Shown: positions 26,709 through 35,562, counted from the first letter of the stretch. The stretch: DNA of 64,000 nucleotides from Pseudomonas rustica (GCF_018336155.1 NZ_JAGYHF010000015.1:1-64000), one strand, 5' to 3'. Notes: generated from the letters alone by a model not told the origin. Numbers and translations are program-made.

Positions 26709-27128
26709 TTACTCGGGGAACGCGCCACCGTTGGCCGGTTGCGATTCGACTTCGAGCAAGGTCAGCTTGAGAGTCTTGCCACCCGGTGCCGGCCAATCGA
26801 TGTGCTGACCGACTTTCAGGCCCAGCAGCGCACTGCCGACCGGCGCCAGAATGGAGATCTTGCCTTCGTCGGCGTTGGCATCCTTGGGATAGACCAGCGT
26901 CAGGTGGTAATCCTTGCCACTGCCTTCTTCGCGGCAATGCACGCGGGAATTCATGGTCACGACATCGGCAGGCACTTCATCGTGGCCGACCACGGTGTCG
27001 GCGCGATCCAGTTCGGTTTGCAGCGCAATCACGCCCGGCGCAGCCTGATCTTTCTCGTTCAGGTTGTCGATCAAGCGCTCCAGACGTTGCACGTCCAGAC
27101 GGGTAAGGGTGATGGAAGGTGCGGTCAT
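26709..27128 (-). CDS. rnk: Rnk, nucleoside diphosphate kinase regulator
   Basis: A 139-residue protein with the GreA/Rnk fold: a short N-terminal helical region (LDVQRLERLIDNL) instead of the long GreA coiled-coil, then a C-terminal FKBP-like domain (HLTLVYPKDANADEGKISIL; VGSALLGLKVGQHIDWPAPG). Rnk binds RNA polymerase near the secondary channel and was named for its effect on Ndk levels. The start at 27128 was chosen because the preceding in-frame codons cover a terminator-like hairpin. It converges on cyaA. Confidence 0.93.
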   Translation of the reverse strand: MTAPSITLTRLDVQRLERLIDNLNEKDQAAPGVIALQTELDRADTVVGHDEVPADVVTMNSRVHCREEGSGKDYHLTLVYPKDANADEGKISILAPVGSALLGLKVGQHIDWPAPGGKTLKLTLLEVESQPANGGAFPE

Positions 27129-27155
27129 GATCCGGGCAGACTCCTTTCTTCTGCA

Positions 27156-27193
27156 CATAAAAAGCAAAACCCCGCCAAAAAAGACGGGGTTTT
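27156..27193 (-). terminator. Rho-independent terminator just upstream of rnk
   Basis: On the minus strand AAAACCCCG and CGGGGTTTT form a 9-base stem followed by GCTTTTT, about 30-40 bases before the rnk start. It either ends the cyaY/DUF1289 transcript or acts as an attenuator in the rnk leader. Confidence 0.75.
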
Positions 27194-27293
27194 CACCGTG
27201 CCTCGGTGGTTTGAGGCGTCTGGGGACACTATCACAGCTCAAAAAATATACAAGCCACCCCGCCCCAGCCCCCACTTATCCATCTGGGAACCT

Positions 27294-27390
27294 TTGTGGC
27301 GAGGGGATTTATCCCCGTTCGGCTGCGCAGCAGTCGTAAAGATTTTGGGGCCGCTACGCGACCCAACGGGGATAAATCCCCTCGCCACAA
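27294..27390. repeat. Inverted repeat, TGTGGCGAGGGGATTTATCC type
   Basis: TTGTGGCGAGGGGATTTATC at 27294 is mirrored by GATAAATCCCCTCGCCACAA ending at 27390. It lies between DUF1289 and rnk. Confidence 0.9.
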
Positions 27391-27397
27391 TGGGGTA

Positions 27398-27616
27398 TCA
27401 AACAGAATTCTGGCGGGCAGCAGCCTGCTGGCAAATCACCCGGCGGCGCTGATCGTCTGCCGAACGCCATTCGCGAATGTCCTCGACATGGCGGAAGCAA
27501 CCCAGGCAGACCTTCTGCTCATCCAGCCGGCAAACCCCGCTGCACGGCGAAGGCACGGCCGCGCTGACATTGCTGTAAAGCGGTTTCGGCGGACGAACGG
27601 GAGCGGTATCAGTCAC
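27398..27616 (-). CDS. DUF1289 family protein
   Basis: A 72-residue protein with the cysteine pattern SPCSGVCRLDEQKVCLGCFR typical of DUF1289 proteins (likely metal- or Fe-S-binding, unproven). It starts with GTG at 27616, five bases after the cyaY stop; there is no earlier Met that fits. The C-terminus (REWRSADDQRRRVI) is basic, as in the family. It is probably cotranscribed with cyaY, which would give a small operon of iron-related proteins. Confidence 0.82.
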   Translation of the reverse strand: MTDTAPVRPPKPLYSNVSAAVPSPCSGVCRLDEQKVCLGCFRHVEDIREWRSADDQRRRVICQQAAARQNSV

Positions 27617-27620
27617 GGAA

Positions 27621-27953
27621 TCACAAACCTTCGAAATCGAAATCGGCGCCGGCCTGCTGCTTGACGATGCGCTCGAGCATTTCGCCCAGTTGTTCTTCGC
27701 TCTTGTCGCACATCCAGCGCTCGCTTTCTTCGTCGTAGTCAAAGTGGAAACCACCGGACACCGCCGCCAGCCATAGCTGACGCAGCGGCTCCTGACGGCT
27801 GAAGATCAGCTGCGAGCCGTTTTCGAACTTGACGGTGAGCACACCGGCAGAGTTCTCCATGTCGATATCCAGGTCACTTTCATCAAAGATGTCTTCCAGT
27901 TTTTCCTGGGTTTCATCGACCAGATCGTGGAAACGGGCTTCGGACAAACTCAT
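27621..27953 (-). CDS. cyaY: Frataxin homologue CyaY
   Basis: A 110-residue protein with an acidic first helix (MSLSEARFHDLVDETQEKLE; DIFDESDLDIDME) and the central sheet GVLTVKFENGSQLIFSRQEP, QLWLAAVSGGFHFDYD, matching frataxin/CyaY. It binds iron through the acidic ridge and modulates Fe-S cluster assembly by IscS. The start at 27953 is set by homology. It is divergent from lptM-lysA, which is the usual Pseudomonas arrangement. Confidence 0.95.
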   Translation of the reverse strand: MSLSEARFHDLVDETQEKLEDIFDESDLDIDMENSAGVLTVKFENGSQLIFSRQEPLRQLWLAAVSGGFHFDYDEESERWMCDKSEEQLGEMLERIVKQQAGADFDFEGL

Positions 27954-28056
27954 TGCGGCAACCTCAAAAAATGTTCTGATCAGGCTCAAGCGCCGAAAGA
28001 TACGGACGCTTCCGGCCGATTGCAAAGATTAACGACCAAGCACCCTCACCACCCTT

Positions 28057-28148
28057 TGTAGGAGCAAAGCTTGCTCGCGAACGCGGTCAATCATTCAACA
28101 ATGATGCTGACTGATACAACGCTTTCGCGAGCAAGCTCTGCCCCTACA
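28057..28148. repeat. Inverted repeat, TTGCTCGCGA type
   Basis: TGTAGGAGCAAAGCTTGCTC on the left pairs with the inverted GAGCAAGCTCTGCCCCTACA on the right, allowing a few mismatches. It lies between cyaY and lptM. Confidence 0.85.
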
Positions 28149-28271
28149 GGGGATTGCGGCGATCCGGGCTGCTTTGGGCAAGCCCCGCCGGACGGGAAGG
28201 CCATCACATAGGCAAGCTGCCGGGTGGCCGGTATACTCCGGCGCAATTAACGCATTTTCAAGGATTTCGCC

Positions 28272-28445
28272 ATGAAGCGCCTGATCTCTTCCCTTGCTGC
28301 GCTCGTCGCGGTTGCCTGCCTTGTTTCGGCCTGCGGTCAAAAAGGCCCGCTGTACCTGCCCGATGACACTCAGGATCCGGCCGAGCAAGCCAAATCGTCG
28401 CAAAAACAACCGGCTTCCAAAGCACACAAGCACGACGTTTATTAA
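28272..28445 (+). CDS. lptM: LptM (YifL/LppL), small LPS-translocon lipoprotein
   Basis: A 57-residue lipoprotein: MKRLISSLAALVAVACLV then SACGQKGPLYLPDD, the highly conserved lipobox plus CGQKGPLYLP motif of this family. In E. coli LptM helps oxidative maturation of the LptDE translocon. It directly precedes lysA (10 bases), as in other Pseudomonas, and reads in the same transcript. The start follows AAGGATTT at about 28260. It is short, but the motif is diagnostic. Confidence 0.92.
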   Translation: MKRLISSLAALVAVACLVSACGQKGPLYLPDDTQDPAEQAKSSQKQPASKAHKHDVY

Positions 28446-28454
28446 GGGATCGCC

Positions 28455-29702
28455 ATGGACGCTTTTAACTACCGTGGCGGGGAGCTGTTTGCGGAAGGTG
28501 TGGCGCTGTCCGCCATCGCCGACCGCTTCGGCACCCCTACCTACGTTTACTCGCGCGCACACATCGAAGCGCAGTATCTGGCTTACGCCGATGCGCTGGC
28601 CGGCATGCCGCACCTGGTCTGCTTTGCGGTCAAAGCCAACTCCAACCTCGGCGTTCTGAATGTCCTAGCCCGTCTCGGCGCCGGTTTCGACATCGTTTCC
28701 CGGGGCGAGTTGGAACGCGTGCTCGCCGCTGGCGGCAGCGCTGACAAGATCGTGTTCTCCGGCGTCGGCAAGACCCGTGATGACATGCGTCGCGCCCTCG
28801 AAGTCGGCGTGCACTGCTTCAACGTCGAATCCACCGACGAGCTCGAGCGCCTGCAAGTCGTGGCTGCCGAGCTGGGCGTTCGTGCGCCGGTTTCGCTGCG
28901 AGTGAACCCGGACGTCGATGCCGGCACCCACCCGTACATTTCCACCGGTCTCAAAGAGAACAAGTTCGGCATCGCCATTGCCGACGCCGAAGACGTGTAC
29001 GTGCGCGCCGCGCATCTGCCGAACCTGGAAGTGGTCGGTGTCGACTGCCACATCGGTTCGCAACTGACCACGCTGCCACCGTTCCTCGATGCGCTCGACC
29101 GTCTGCTGGATCTGGTTGATCGTCTCGGCGATTGCGGCATTCACCTGCGCCACATCGATCTCGGTGGTGGTTTGGGCGTGCGTTATCGCGATGAAGAGCC
29201 GCCATTGGCTGCCGACTACATCAAAGCCGTACGCGAGCGTCTTAACGGTCGTGATCTGGCGCTGGTGTTCGAGCCGGGCCGCTACATCGTTGCCAACGCC
29301 GGCGTGCTGCTGACTCAGGTCGAGTACCTCAAGCACACTGAACACAAAGACTTCGCCATCGTCGACGCGGCGATGAACGACCTGATCCGCCCGGCGCTGT
29401 ATCAGGCGTGGATGGACGTTACCGCGGTCAAACCGCGTGATACTGCTGCGCGCAAATACGACATCGTCGGCCCGATCTGCGAAACCGGCGACTTCCTCGC
29501 CAAGGATCGCGAATTGGCTCTGGCCGAAGGCGATCTGCTGGCCGTGCATTCGGCCGGTGCCTACGGTTTTGTGATGAGCTCCAACTACAACACCCGTGGC
29601 CGTGCCGCTGAAGTGTTGGTAGACGGTGATCAGGCTTTTGAAGTGCGTCGCCGCGAGACCGTGGCCGAGCTGTTTGCCGGCGAAAGCCTGCTGCCGGAGT
29701 AA
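28455..29702 (+). CDS. lysA: Diaminopimelate decarboxylase LysA
   Basis: A 415-residue PLP enzyme of the fold III decarboxylases. Visible are the PLP lysine motif FAVKANSNLG, HIGSQLT, GGGLGVRY, EPGRYIVANAG, and the substrate-binding CETGDFLAKDR. It makes lysine from meso-diaminopimelate. DapF, the previous step in the pathway, is encoded 4 bases downstream, so the operon couples the last two reactions. Confidence 0.97.
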   Translation: MDAFNYRGGELFAEGVALSAIADRFGTPTYVYSRAHIEAQYLAYADALAGMPHLVCFAVKANSNLGVLNVLARLGAGFDIVSRGELERVLAAGGSADKIVFSGVGKTRDDMRRALEVGVHCFNVESTDELERLQVVAAELGVRAPVSLRVNPDVDAGTHPYISTGLKENKFGIAIADAEDVYVRAAHLPNLEVVGVDCHIGSQLTTLPPFLDALDRLLDLVDRLGDCGIHLRHIDLGGGLGVRYRDEEPPLAADYIKAVRERLNGRDLALVFEPGRYIVANAGVLLTQVEYLKHTEHKDFAIVDAAMNDLIRPALYQAWMDVTAVKPRDTAARKYDIVGPICETGDFLAKDRELALAEGDLLAVHSAGAYGFVMSSNYNTRGRAAEVLVDGDQAFEVRRRETVAELFAGESLLPE

Positions 29703-29705
29703 CCC

Positions 29706-30536
29706 ATGCTGCTGCGTTTTACTAAAATGCACGGCTTGGGCAATGACTTCATGGTTCTCGACCTGGTCAGCCAGCACGCGCATATTCAGCCAAAGCACGC
29801 CAAGCAATGGGGCGACCGCCACACTGGCATTGGTTTCGACCAATTGCTGATCGTCGAGGCGCCGAGCAATCCGGACGTGGATTTCCGTTATCGGATCTTC
29901 AACTCCGACGGCTCGGAAGTTGAGCAGTGCGGCAACGGTGCGCGCTGCTTTGCGCGCTTCGTGCTCGACAAGCGTCTGACCGCCAAACGGCAGATTCGCG
30001 TCGAAACCAAGGGCGGCATCATCGAACTGGACGTGCGTAACGACGGCCAGATCGGCGTGAACATGGGCGCCCCGCGTCTGGTGCCGGCGGACATTCCGTT
30101 CGACGCACCGGCGCAAGCCATCAGCTATCCACTGGAAGTCGATGGCACCACGGTCGAACTGGCCGCTGTGTCGATGGGCAACCCTCACGCGGTACTGCGT
30201 GTGGAGGACATCAACAACGCGCCAGTGCATGAACTGGGGCCGAAAATCGAACATCACCCGCGCTTCCCCGCGCGCGTGAACGTCGGTTTTCTCCAGGTCA
30301 TCGACCGCAACCGCGCGCAACTGCGTGTGTGGGAACGAGGCGCCGGGGAAACCCAGGCCTGCGGTACCGGCGCATGTGCGGCGGCGGTCGCGGCCATCAG
30401 TCAGGGGTGGATGGATTCGCCGCTGTTGATCGACTTGCCCGGCGGGCGTCTGTCCATTGAATGGGCAGGCCCTGGCCAACCGGTGCTGATGACCGGTCCG
30501 GCAGTGCGTGTATACGAAGGACAAGTGCGTCTTTGA
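29706..30536 (+). CDS. dapF: Diaminopimelate epimerase DapF
   Basis: A 276-residue enzyme with two catalytic cysteines in conserved settings: SEVEQCGNGARC near residue 75 and GETQACGTGACA near residue 220. The N-terminal FTKMHGLGNDFMVLD is the family signature. It interconverts LL- and meso-diaminopimelate for lysine and peptidoglycan. It lies 4 bases after lysA, and the DUF484 gene follows 13 bases later. Confidence 0.97.
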   Translation: MLLRFTKMHGLGNDFMVLDLVSQHAHIQPKHAKQWGDRHTGIGFDQLLIVEAPSNPDVDFRYRIFNSDGSEVEQCGNGARCFARFVLDKRLTAKRQIRVETKGGIIELDVRNDGQIGVNMGAPRLVPADIPFDAPAQAISYPLEVDGTTVELAAVSMGNPHAVLRVEDINNAPVHELGPKIEHHPRFPARVNVGFLQVIDRNRAQLRVWERGAGETQACGTGACAAAVAAISQGWMDSPLLIDLPGGRLSIEWAGPGQPVLMTGPAVRVYEGQVRL

Positions 30537-30549
30537 GTGAGCAAAAACC

Positions 30550-31275
30550 ATGACCGATAAGCCTCAGGTACCCGCCCGACAGTCCGACGAATCAGCGTCC
30601 GAGAGCCTGGAGGCGGCAGCGGTTGCTGCGTACCTTGAGGCGCATCCGGACTTCTTCGTCGAGCACGAAGAACTGCTGCCCGCCCTGCGCATTCCGCACC
30701 AGCGCGGCGACACCGTTTCGCTGGTCGAACGGCAGATGACCATCCTCCGTGATCGCAACATCGAGATGCGCCACCGCCTCTCGCAGTTGATGGACGTCGC
30801 CCGCGACAACGATCGCCTGTTCGACAAAACCCGTCGCCTGATTCTTTCTCTGATGGACGCCGCCAGCCTCGAAGACGTGGTAATCAGCGTCGAAGACAGC
30901 CTGCGCCAGGATTTCCAAGTGCCTTTTGTCAGCCTGATTTTGCTCGGCGACAACCCGGCACCGGTTGGCCGTTGGGTCACCCACGCCGATGCGCAAGTCG
31001 CCATCGGCGGCTTGCTCACCGAAGGCAAAAGCGTCAGCGGCAGCCTGCGCGAACATGAACTGGACTTCCTCTTCGGCGAAGAACAGCGCAAGCAGATCGG
31101 CTCCACCGCCGTCGTCGCGGTCAGCCATCAAGGCATCCACGGGATTCTGGCGATTGCCAGCCGTGATCCGCAGCACTACAAGAGTTCGGTCGGAACGCTG
31201 TTCCTCAGCTACATCGCCGAAGTCATGGGCCGCGTGCTGCCACGGGTCAACAGCTCCCTGCGCTCGGTACGCTGA
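30550..31275 (+). CDS. DUF484 family protein
   Basis: A 241-residue protein with an acidic N-terminus, the HPDFFVEHEELLPALRIPHQ motif, a helical linker (ILRDRNIEMRHRLSQLMDVA) and a C-terminal GAF-like domain (VPFVSLILLGDN; TAVVAVSHQGIHGILAIASR). DUF484 genes lie between dapF and xerC in many gammaproteobacteria. The function is unknown; a role linked to XerC or chromosome separation is suggested only by linkage. It ends 2 bases before xerC. Confidence 0.9.
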   Translation: MTDKPQVPARQSDESASESLEAAAVAAYLEAHPDFFVEHEELLPALRIPHQRGDTVSLVERQMTILRDRNIEMRHRLSQLMDVARDNDRLFDKTRRLILSLMDAASLEDVVISVEDSLRQDFQVPFVSLILLGDNPAPVGRWVTHADAQVAIGGLLTEGKSVSGSLREHELDFLFGEEQRKQIGSTAVVAVSHQGIHGILAIASRDPQHYKSSVGTLFLSYIAEVMGRVLPRVNSSLRSVR

Positions 31276-31277
31276 AC

Positions 31278-32177
31278 ATGGAACGACAACTGGACGCTTA
31301 CTGCGAACACCTGCGCAGTGAGCGACAGGTGTCGCCGCACACGCTCTCGGCCTACCGCCGCGACCTCGATAAAGTCCTCGGCTGGTGCATCAAACAGAAC
31401 ATCGGCAGTTGGGCGGCGCTGGATATTCAGCGCCTGCGCAGCCTGATCGCCCGTTTGCATGCGCAAGGCCAGTCCTCTCGCAGCCTCGCCCGGTTGCTCT
31501 CGGCGGTGCGCGGGCTCTATCACTATCTGAATCGCGAAGGCCTTTGCGACCATGATCCGGCGACCGGTCTGGCGCCACCGAAAGGCGAGCGCCGCTTGCC
31601 GAAAACCCTCGACACTGACCGTGCGCTGCAACTGCTGGAAGGTGCAGTCGAGGATGATTTTCTCGCGCGTCGGGATCAGGCGATTCTGGAGTTGTTCTAC
31701 TCCTCCGGTCTGCGCCTCTCCGAGCTGACCGGGCTTAATCTAGATCAACTTGATCTGGCCGATGGCATGGTGCAAGTGCTCGGCAAGGGCAGCAAAACCC
31801 GTCTGCTGCCGGTAGGAAAAAAGGCCCGCGAAGCCATCGAACAATGGCTGCCATTGCGCGCGATGACCAACCCGGCGGACGACGCCGTGTTCGTCAGCCA
31901 GCAAGGTCGACGCCTTGGCCCGCGAGCGATTCAGGTACGGGTCAAATTGGCCGGCGAACGCGAGCTCGGGCAGAACCTGCACCCGCACATGCTGCGGCAT
32001 TCCTTCGCCAGCCATCTGCTCGAATCCTCACAGGATCTGCGCGCGGTGCAGGAATTGCTCGGCCACTCCGACATCAAGACCACGCAGATCTACACCCACC
32101 TGGACTTCCAGCACCTGGCGGCGGTCTACGACAGCGCCCACCCACGGGCCAAACGCATGAAAGGCGACGATTCATGA
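31278..32177 (+). CDS. xerC: Tyrosine recombinase XerC
   Basis: A 299-residue recombinase with the N-terminal SAM-like domain (LDAYCEHLRSERQVSPHTLS) and catalytic domain with Arg in SSGLRLSELTGL, HMLRHSFASHLL with His and Arg, LGHSDIKTTQIYTH with the second His and the nucleophilic Tyr. With XerD it resolves chromosome dimers at dif. Length and motifs are those of XerC (Sss in Pseudomonas). The stop overlaps the next gene's start by four bases. Confidence 0.96.
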   Translation: MERQLDAYCEHLRSERQVSPHTLSAYRRDLDKVLGWCIKQNIGSWAALDIQRLRSLIARLHAQGQSSRSLARLLSAVRGLYHYLNREGLCDHDPATGLAPPKGERRLPKTLDTDRALQLLEGAVEDDFLARRDQAILELFYSSGLRLSELTGLNLDQLDLADGMVQVLGKGSKTRLLPVGKKAREAIEQWLPLRAMTNPADDAVFVSQQGRRLGPRAIQVRVKLAGERELGQNLHPHMLRHSFASHLLESSQDLRAVQELLGHSDIKTTQIYTHLDFQHLAAVYDSAHPRAKRMKGDDS

Positions 32178-32881
32178 GCATCCAGTTGATCACCTTCGAC
32201 CTCGACGACACGCTGTGGGACACCGCGCCAGTGATCGTCAGCGCCGAAGCGGTATTGCGCGAATGGCTGAGCGAACATGCGCCGAATCTGGGCGCGGTGC
32301 CGGTCGAACATTTGTGGGCGATTCGCGAGCGTGTGCTGACCAATGAACCGGGGCTGAAACATCGCATCAGCGCGTTGCGTCGGCGGGTGTTGTTTCATGC
32401 GATGGAAGACGCCGGCTACGCCCATGGCGAAGCCACCGACCTGGCAGACAAGGGTTTTGAAGTGTTTTTGCATGCGCGACATCAGATCGAAGTGTTTCCT
32501 GAAGTCGAGCCAGTGCTGGAAATTCTCGCCAATCATTACGCCCTTGGCGTGGTCACCAACGGCAACGCCGATGTGCGTCGATTGGGCCTGGCGGATTACT
32601 TCAAGTTTGCGTTGTGCGCGGAAGATATCGGCATCGCCAAACCGGATGCGCGGCTTTTTCATGAGGCTCTGCAACGCGGTGGCGCCACCGCCGAAACCGC
32701 CGTGCACATCGGCGATCATCCGGGTGATGACATTGCCGGCGCACAACAGGCGGGGTTGCGGGCAATCTGGTTTAACCCGGCGGGTAAACCGTGGGAAGCG
32801 GATCGTCTGCCGGATGCGGAAATCCGTAGCCTCAGCGATTTGCCAGCCGTGCTTGCACGCTGGAATGCCCCCTCCGCCTGA
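32174..32881 (+). CDS. HAD-superfamily hydrolase
   Basis: A 235-residue HAD phosphatase: motif I LITFDLDDTLWDT with the nucleophilic Asp, motif II GVVTNGNAD, motif III lysine in DIGIAKPDARLFHEAL, motif IV HIGDHPGDDIAGAQ. YigB-type proteins of this layout dephosphorylate FMN and other small metabolites in E. coli, where yigB also follows xerC; the substrate here is inferred. The ATGA overlap with xerC shows coupling. It ends ahead of a repeat and a terminator. Confidence 0.92.
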   Translation: MSIQLITFDLDDTLWDTAPVIVSAEAVLREWLSEHAPNLGAVPVEHLWAIRERVLTNEPGLKHRISALRRRVLFHAMEDAGYAHGEATDLADKGFEVFLHARHQIEVFPEVEPVLEILANHYALGVVTNGNADVRRLGLADYFKFALCAEDIGIAKPDARLFHEALQRGGATAETAVHIGDHPGDDIAGAQQAGLRAIWFNPAGKPWEADRLPDAEIRSLSDLPAVLARWNAPSA

Positions 32882-32897
32882 CGCACAACCGCCTTTT

Positions 32898-33031
32898 TGT
32901 GGCGAGGGGATTTATCCCCGATGGGCTGCGAAGCGGCCCCAAATGCAGAAAACCCAACAGTCCTGACACACCGCGCAAGCTGACTTCACGGCTGCTGCGC
33001 AACCGATCGGGGATAAATCCCCTCGCCACAG
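32898..33031. repeat. Inverted repeat, TGTGGCGAGGGGATTTATCC type
   Basis: TTGTGGCGAGGGGATTTATC at 32898 is opposed by GGGATAAATCCCCTCGCCAC ending at 33030, with about 85 bases between the arms. Left-arm continuation GGGCTGCGAAGC shows the same extension as at 7588. Confidence 0.88.
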
Positions 33032-33065
33032 TGACCGCAGCGGGTCGTGCATTTTCTAAAGGCAT

Positions 33066-33096
33066 GAAAAAGCCCGCAGCGACGGCGGGCTTTTTC
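33066..33096. terminator. Rho-independent terminator between HAD gene and sutA
   Basis: AAAAAGCCCGC and GCGGGCTTTTT form a perfect stem around a short loop. It ends the lysA-to-HAD transcript and also lies beyond the sutA stop. Confidence 0.9.
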
Positions 33097-33115
33097 AGCA
33101 AGCAAGCGGCACGCC

Positions 33116-33442
33116 TCAGATAGGGCGGCTGCCGTACTTGTTGTCCGGCTTCTTCGGAGGATCGGCGACCACATTGGCCTCCACTTCCTGCACTTTTCCG
33201 CCGCGCGACAGGAACTCTTCCATGGCCTTGGCCAGGGCGTCGCGCTCCTTGTTCTTGGCTTCAATGCTCGGCAACTCGTCTACCGACACCGCAGCCTTGG
33301 CTTTGCCTTTGGCAGCCGGGGCCGGCGTATCGTCACCGCCATCGTCGTCAGCAACGTCTTCCGCTGCTGCTTCCAGGCCTTCCTCAGCCTCGTCTTCGTC
33401 GCCTACTTCGAGGTCGTCGTTTTCCAGATCATCGTCGCTCAT
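33116..33442 (-). CDS. sutA: SutA, RNA-polymerase-binding transcription regulator
   Basis: A 108-residue protein with a strongly acidic disordered N-terminal half (MSDDDLENDDLEVGDEDEAE), a short helix (VDELPSIEAKNKERDALAKA) and a C-terminal tail ending NKYGSRPI. This layout matches SutA of P. aeruginosa, an intrinsically disordered factor that binds RNA polymerase and supports gene expression during slow growth. It is small and monocistronic, with a terminator just downstream. Confidence 0.9.
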   Translation of the reverse strand: MSDDDLENDDLEVGDEDEAEEGLEAAAEDVADDDGGDDTPAPAAKGKAKAAVSVDELPSIEAKNKERDALAKAMEEFLSRGGKVQEVEANVVADPPKKPDNKYGSRPI

Positions 33443-33544
33443 GTTCTACCTCATGACTTGCGAAAAGCAGATTAGTTATAGACCAGCTTTGGCAACTGTC
33501 GAAAGTCGCCGTTAAAAAATCAGTGACCATTGGTGACCAACGGT

Positions 33545-33970
33545 TTATGCCCCTTCACCGTGCAAGGTGGCGAGGACTTTACGGGCACCGCCATGATCAC
33601 GGTGCTCGCCCAGATAAACACCCTGCCAGGTACCCAGTGCCAGTCGCCCTGCCGACACCGGCAGACTGATCTGACAACCAAGCACGCTGGCCTTGAAGTG
33701 CGCCGGGAGGTCGTCCAGGCCTTCGTCGTTATGCTCATAGCCGTCTGTTCCTTGTGGGATCAGACGATTGAAAAATCGTTCGAAGTCGCGACGTACCGCC
33801 GGATCGGCGTTCTCGTTGATGGTCAACGACGCCGAGGTATGCTGCAGCCACAAATGCAACAGACCGACCCGGCACTCCCTGAGTTCAGGCAGGCCAGCGA
33901 GTAACTCGTCCGTTACCAGATGAAAGCCCCGGGGCCGTGCCCGCAGGGTAATCAGAGTCTGTTGCCACAT
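33545..33970 (-). CDS. YjbQ family protein (UPF0047)
   Basis: A 141-residue protein with the YjbQ signature: GLLHLWLQHTSASLTINENAD and DGYEHNDEGLDDLPAHFKAS, then PVSAGRLALGTWQGVYLGEH. Conserved histidines line a metal site. Family members have weak thiamin-phosphate synthase activity; the physiological role is unsettled. The start at 33970 removes nine non-conserved residues. It is located between sutA and amtB and all three read leftward. Confidence 0.9.
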   Translation of the reverse strand: MWQQTLITLRARPRGFHLVTDELLAGLPELRECRVGLLHLWLQHTSASLTINENADPAVRRDFERFFNRLIPQGTDGYEHNDEGLDDLPAHFKASVLGCQISLPVSAGRLALGTWQGVYLGEHRDHGGARKVLATLHGEGA

Positions 33971-34141
33971 ACAGTTCTCCGCACGTTCGGGGCGCATTCT
34001 AGCGCGCTCTGGGAAAAAACAAAGGCCCTAATACGCGTGCAATGACGTAAGCGTTTGGCCGGTGAAAAACCGTCGTCGTAAACACGACTAAAGGCGTACG
34101 AAAAATCCTTTCAGCCTGTCGCTTAATGACAAATCCCGGAC

Positions 34142-34174
34142 AAAAAAATGCCCGGCGAACCGGGCAATTTTTTT
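34142..34174 (-). terminator. Rho-independent terminator after amtB
   Basis: TGCCCGG and CCGGGCA around CGAA, with A/T tracts on both sides, 13 bases beyond the amtB stop. Confidence 0.9.
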
Positions 34175-34186
34175 CAGTGCGCGTAC

Positions 34187-35524
34187 TTACAGGTTGTAGC
34201 CGCGTTCGTTGTGTTGTGCCAGATCGAGGCCGACCGATTCTTCTTCCTCGGTCACACGCAGACCCATGACGGCGTCCAGTACCTTGAGGATGATGAAAGT
34301 GACGATCGCGGTGTAGATCACCGTGAAGCCGACGCCTTTTACCTGAATCCAGACTTGCGCGCCGATATCGGTGACGGTGCCGAAGCCACCCAGAGCCGGC
34401 GCAGCGAAGACACCGGTAAGGATCGCGCCGAGAATACCGCCGATACCGTGTACGCCGAACGCGTCCAGGGAATCGTCATAACCGAGTTTGCGTTTCAGGG
34501 TGGTGGCGCAGAAGAAACACACCACGCCTGCGGCCAGACCGATCACCAGTGCGCCCATCGGGCCCACGGTGCCGGCAGCCGGAGTGATCGCGACCAGACC
34601 GGCAACCACACCCGAAGCAATGCCCAGTGCGCTTGGCTTGCCGTGGGTGACCCACTCGGCAAACATCCAGCCCAGCGCCGCCGCAGCGGTAGCGATTTGG
34701 GTGACCAGCATCGCCATGCCGGCAGTGCCGTTGGCCGCCGCAGCGGAACCGGCGTTGAAGCCGAACCAGCCGACCCACAGCATCGCCGCGCCCATCAGGG
34801 TGTAACCGAGGTTGTGCGGAGCCATCGGGGTGGTCGGGAAGCCTTTACGCTTGCCCAACACCAGGCAGCAGATCAGACCGGCCACACCAGCGTTGATGTG
34901 CACCACGGTGCCGCCCGCGAAGTCGAGCACGCCCCAGTCCCACATCAGGCCGCCGTTGCCGGACCAGACCATGTGCGCGATCGGCGCGTAAACCAGGGTG
35001 AACCAGATGCCCATGAAGATCAGCATCGCGGAGAACTTCATCCGCTCGGCGAACGCACCGACGATCAGCGCCGGGGTGATGATCGCGAAAGTCATCTGGA
35101 AGGTGATGAACACCGCTTCAGGGAACAACGCCGCAGGACCGGTCAGGCTCGAAGGCGTGACACCGGCGAGGAACGCCTTGCCCATGCCGCCGAAGAACGA
35201 GTTGAAATTGACGACGCCCTGCTCCATGCCGGTGGTGTCGAACGCGATGCTGTAGCCATAAATGACCCACAGGATGCTGATCAGACCGGTAATGGCGAAG
35301 CACTGCATCATCACGGAAAGAATGTTTTTCGAGCGAACCATGCCGCCGTAGAACAGCGCCAGGCCGGGAATGGTCATGAACAGCACGAGTGCCGTCGAGG
35401 TGAGCATCCAGGCAGTGTCGCCGGAATTGAGGACTGGGGCCGCCACTTCGTCTGCCGCCATTGCAAGGCTTGGCATTACGATGGACAACAGGGCTCCTAG
35501 CCCTGCGAATTTACGCAGAGTCAT
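34187..35524 (-). CDS. amtB: Ammonium transporter AmtB
   Basis: A 445-residue membrane protein with a cleavable leader (MTLRKFAGLGALLSIVMPSL AMA region) and eleven further hydrophobic helices. Family motifs include LFYGGMVRSKNILSVMMQ, FVAGAFAER-like LIVGAFAERMKFSAML, DFAGGTVVHINAGVAGL and the twin-His region. It moves ammonium under nitrogen limitation and is gated by GlnK. It lies 38 bases after glnK in the same transcript, controlled by the sigma54 promoter at 36106. Confidence 0.95.
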   Translation of the reverse strand: MTLRKFAGLGALLSIVMPSLAMAADEVAAPVLNSGDTAWMLTSTALVLFMTIPGLALFYGGMVRSKNILSVMMQCFAITGLISILWVIYGYSIAFDTTGMEQGVVNFNSFFGGMGKAFLAGVTPSSLTGPAALFPEAVFITFQMTFAIITPALIVGAFAERMKFSAMLIFMGIWFTLVYAPIAHMVWSGNGGLMWDWGVLDFAGGTVVHINAGVAGLICCLVLGKRKGFPTTPMAPHNLGYTLMGAAMLWVGWFGFNAGSAAAANGTAGMAMLVTQIATAAAALGWMFAEWVTHGKPSALGIASGVVAGLVAITPAAGTVGPMGALVIGLAAGVVCFFCATTLKRKLGYDDSLDAFGVHGIGGILGAILTGVFAAPALGGFGTVTDIGAQVWIQVKGVGFTVIYTAIVTFIILKVLDAVMGLRVTEEEESVGLDLAQHNERGYNL

Positions 35525-35562
35525 ATTGTTTTCTCCTGGGGCGTTGGGGTTTGTGGCGGCGT

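Noticed and set aside
34148..35500. 450-codon open frame antisense to amtB
   Set aside because: Arg/Gly/His-rich product with no motif; the opposite strand encodes a clear AmtB.
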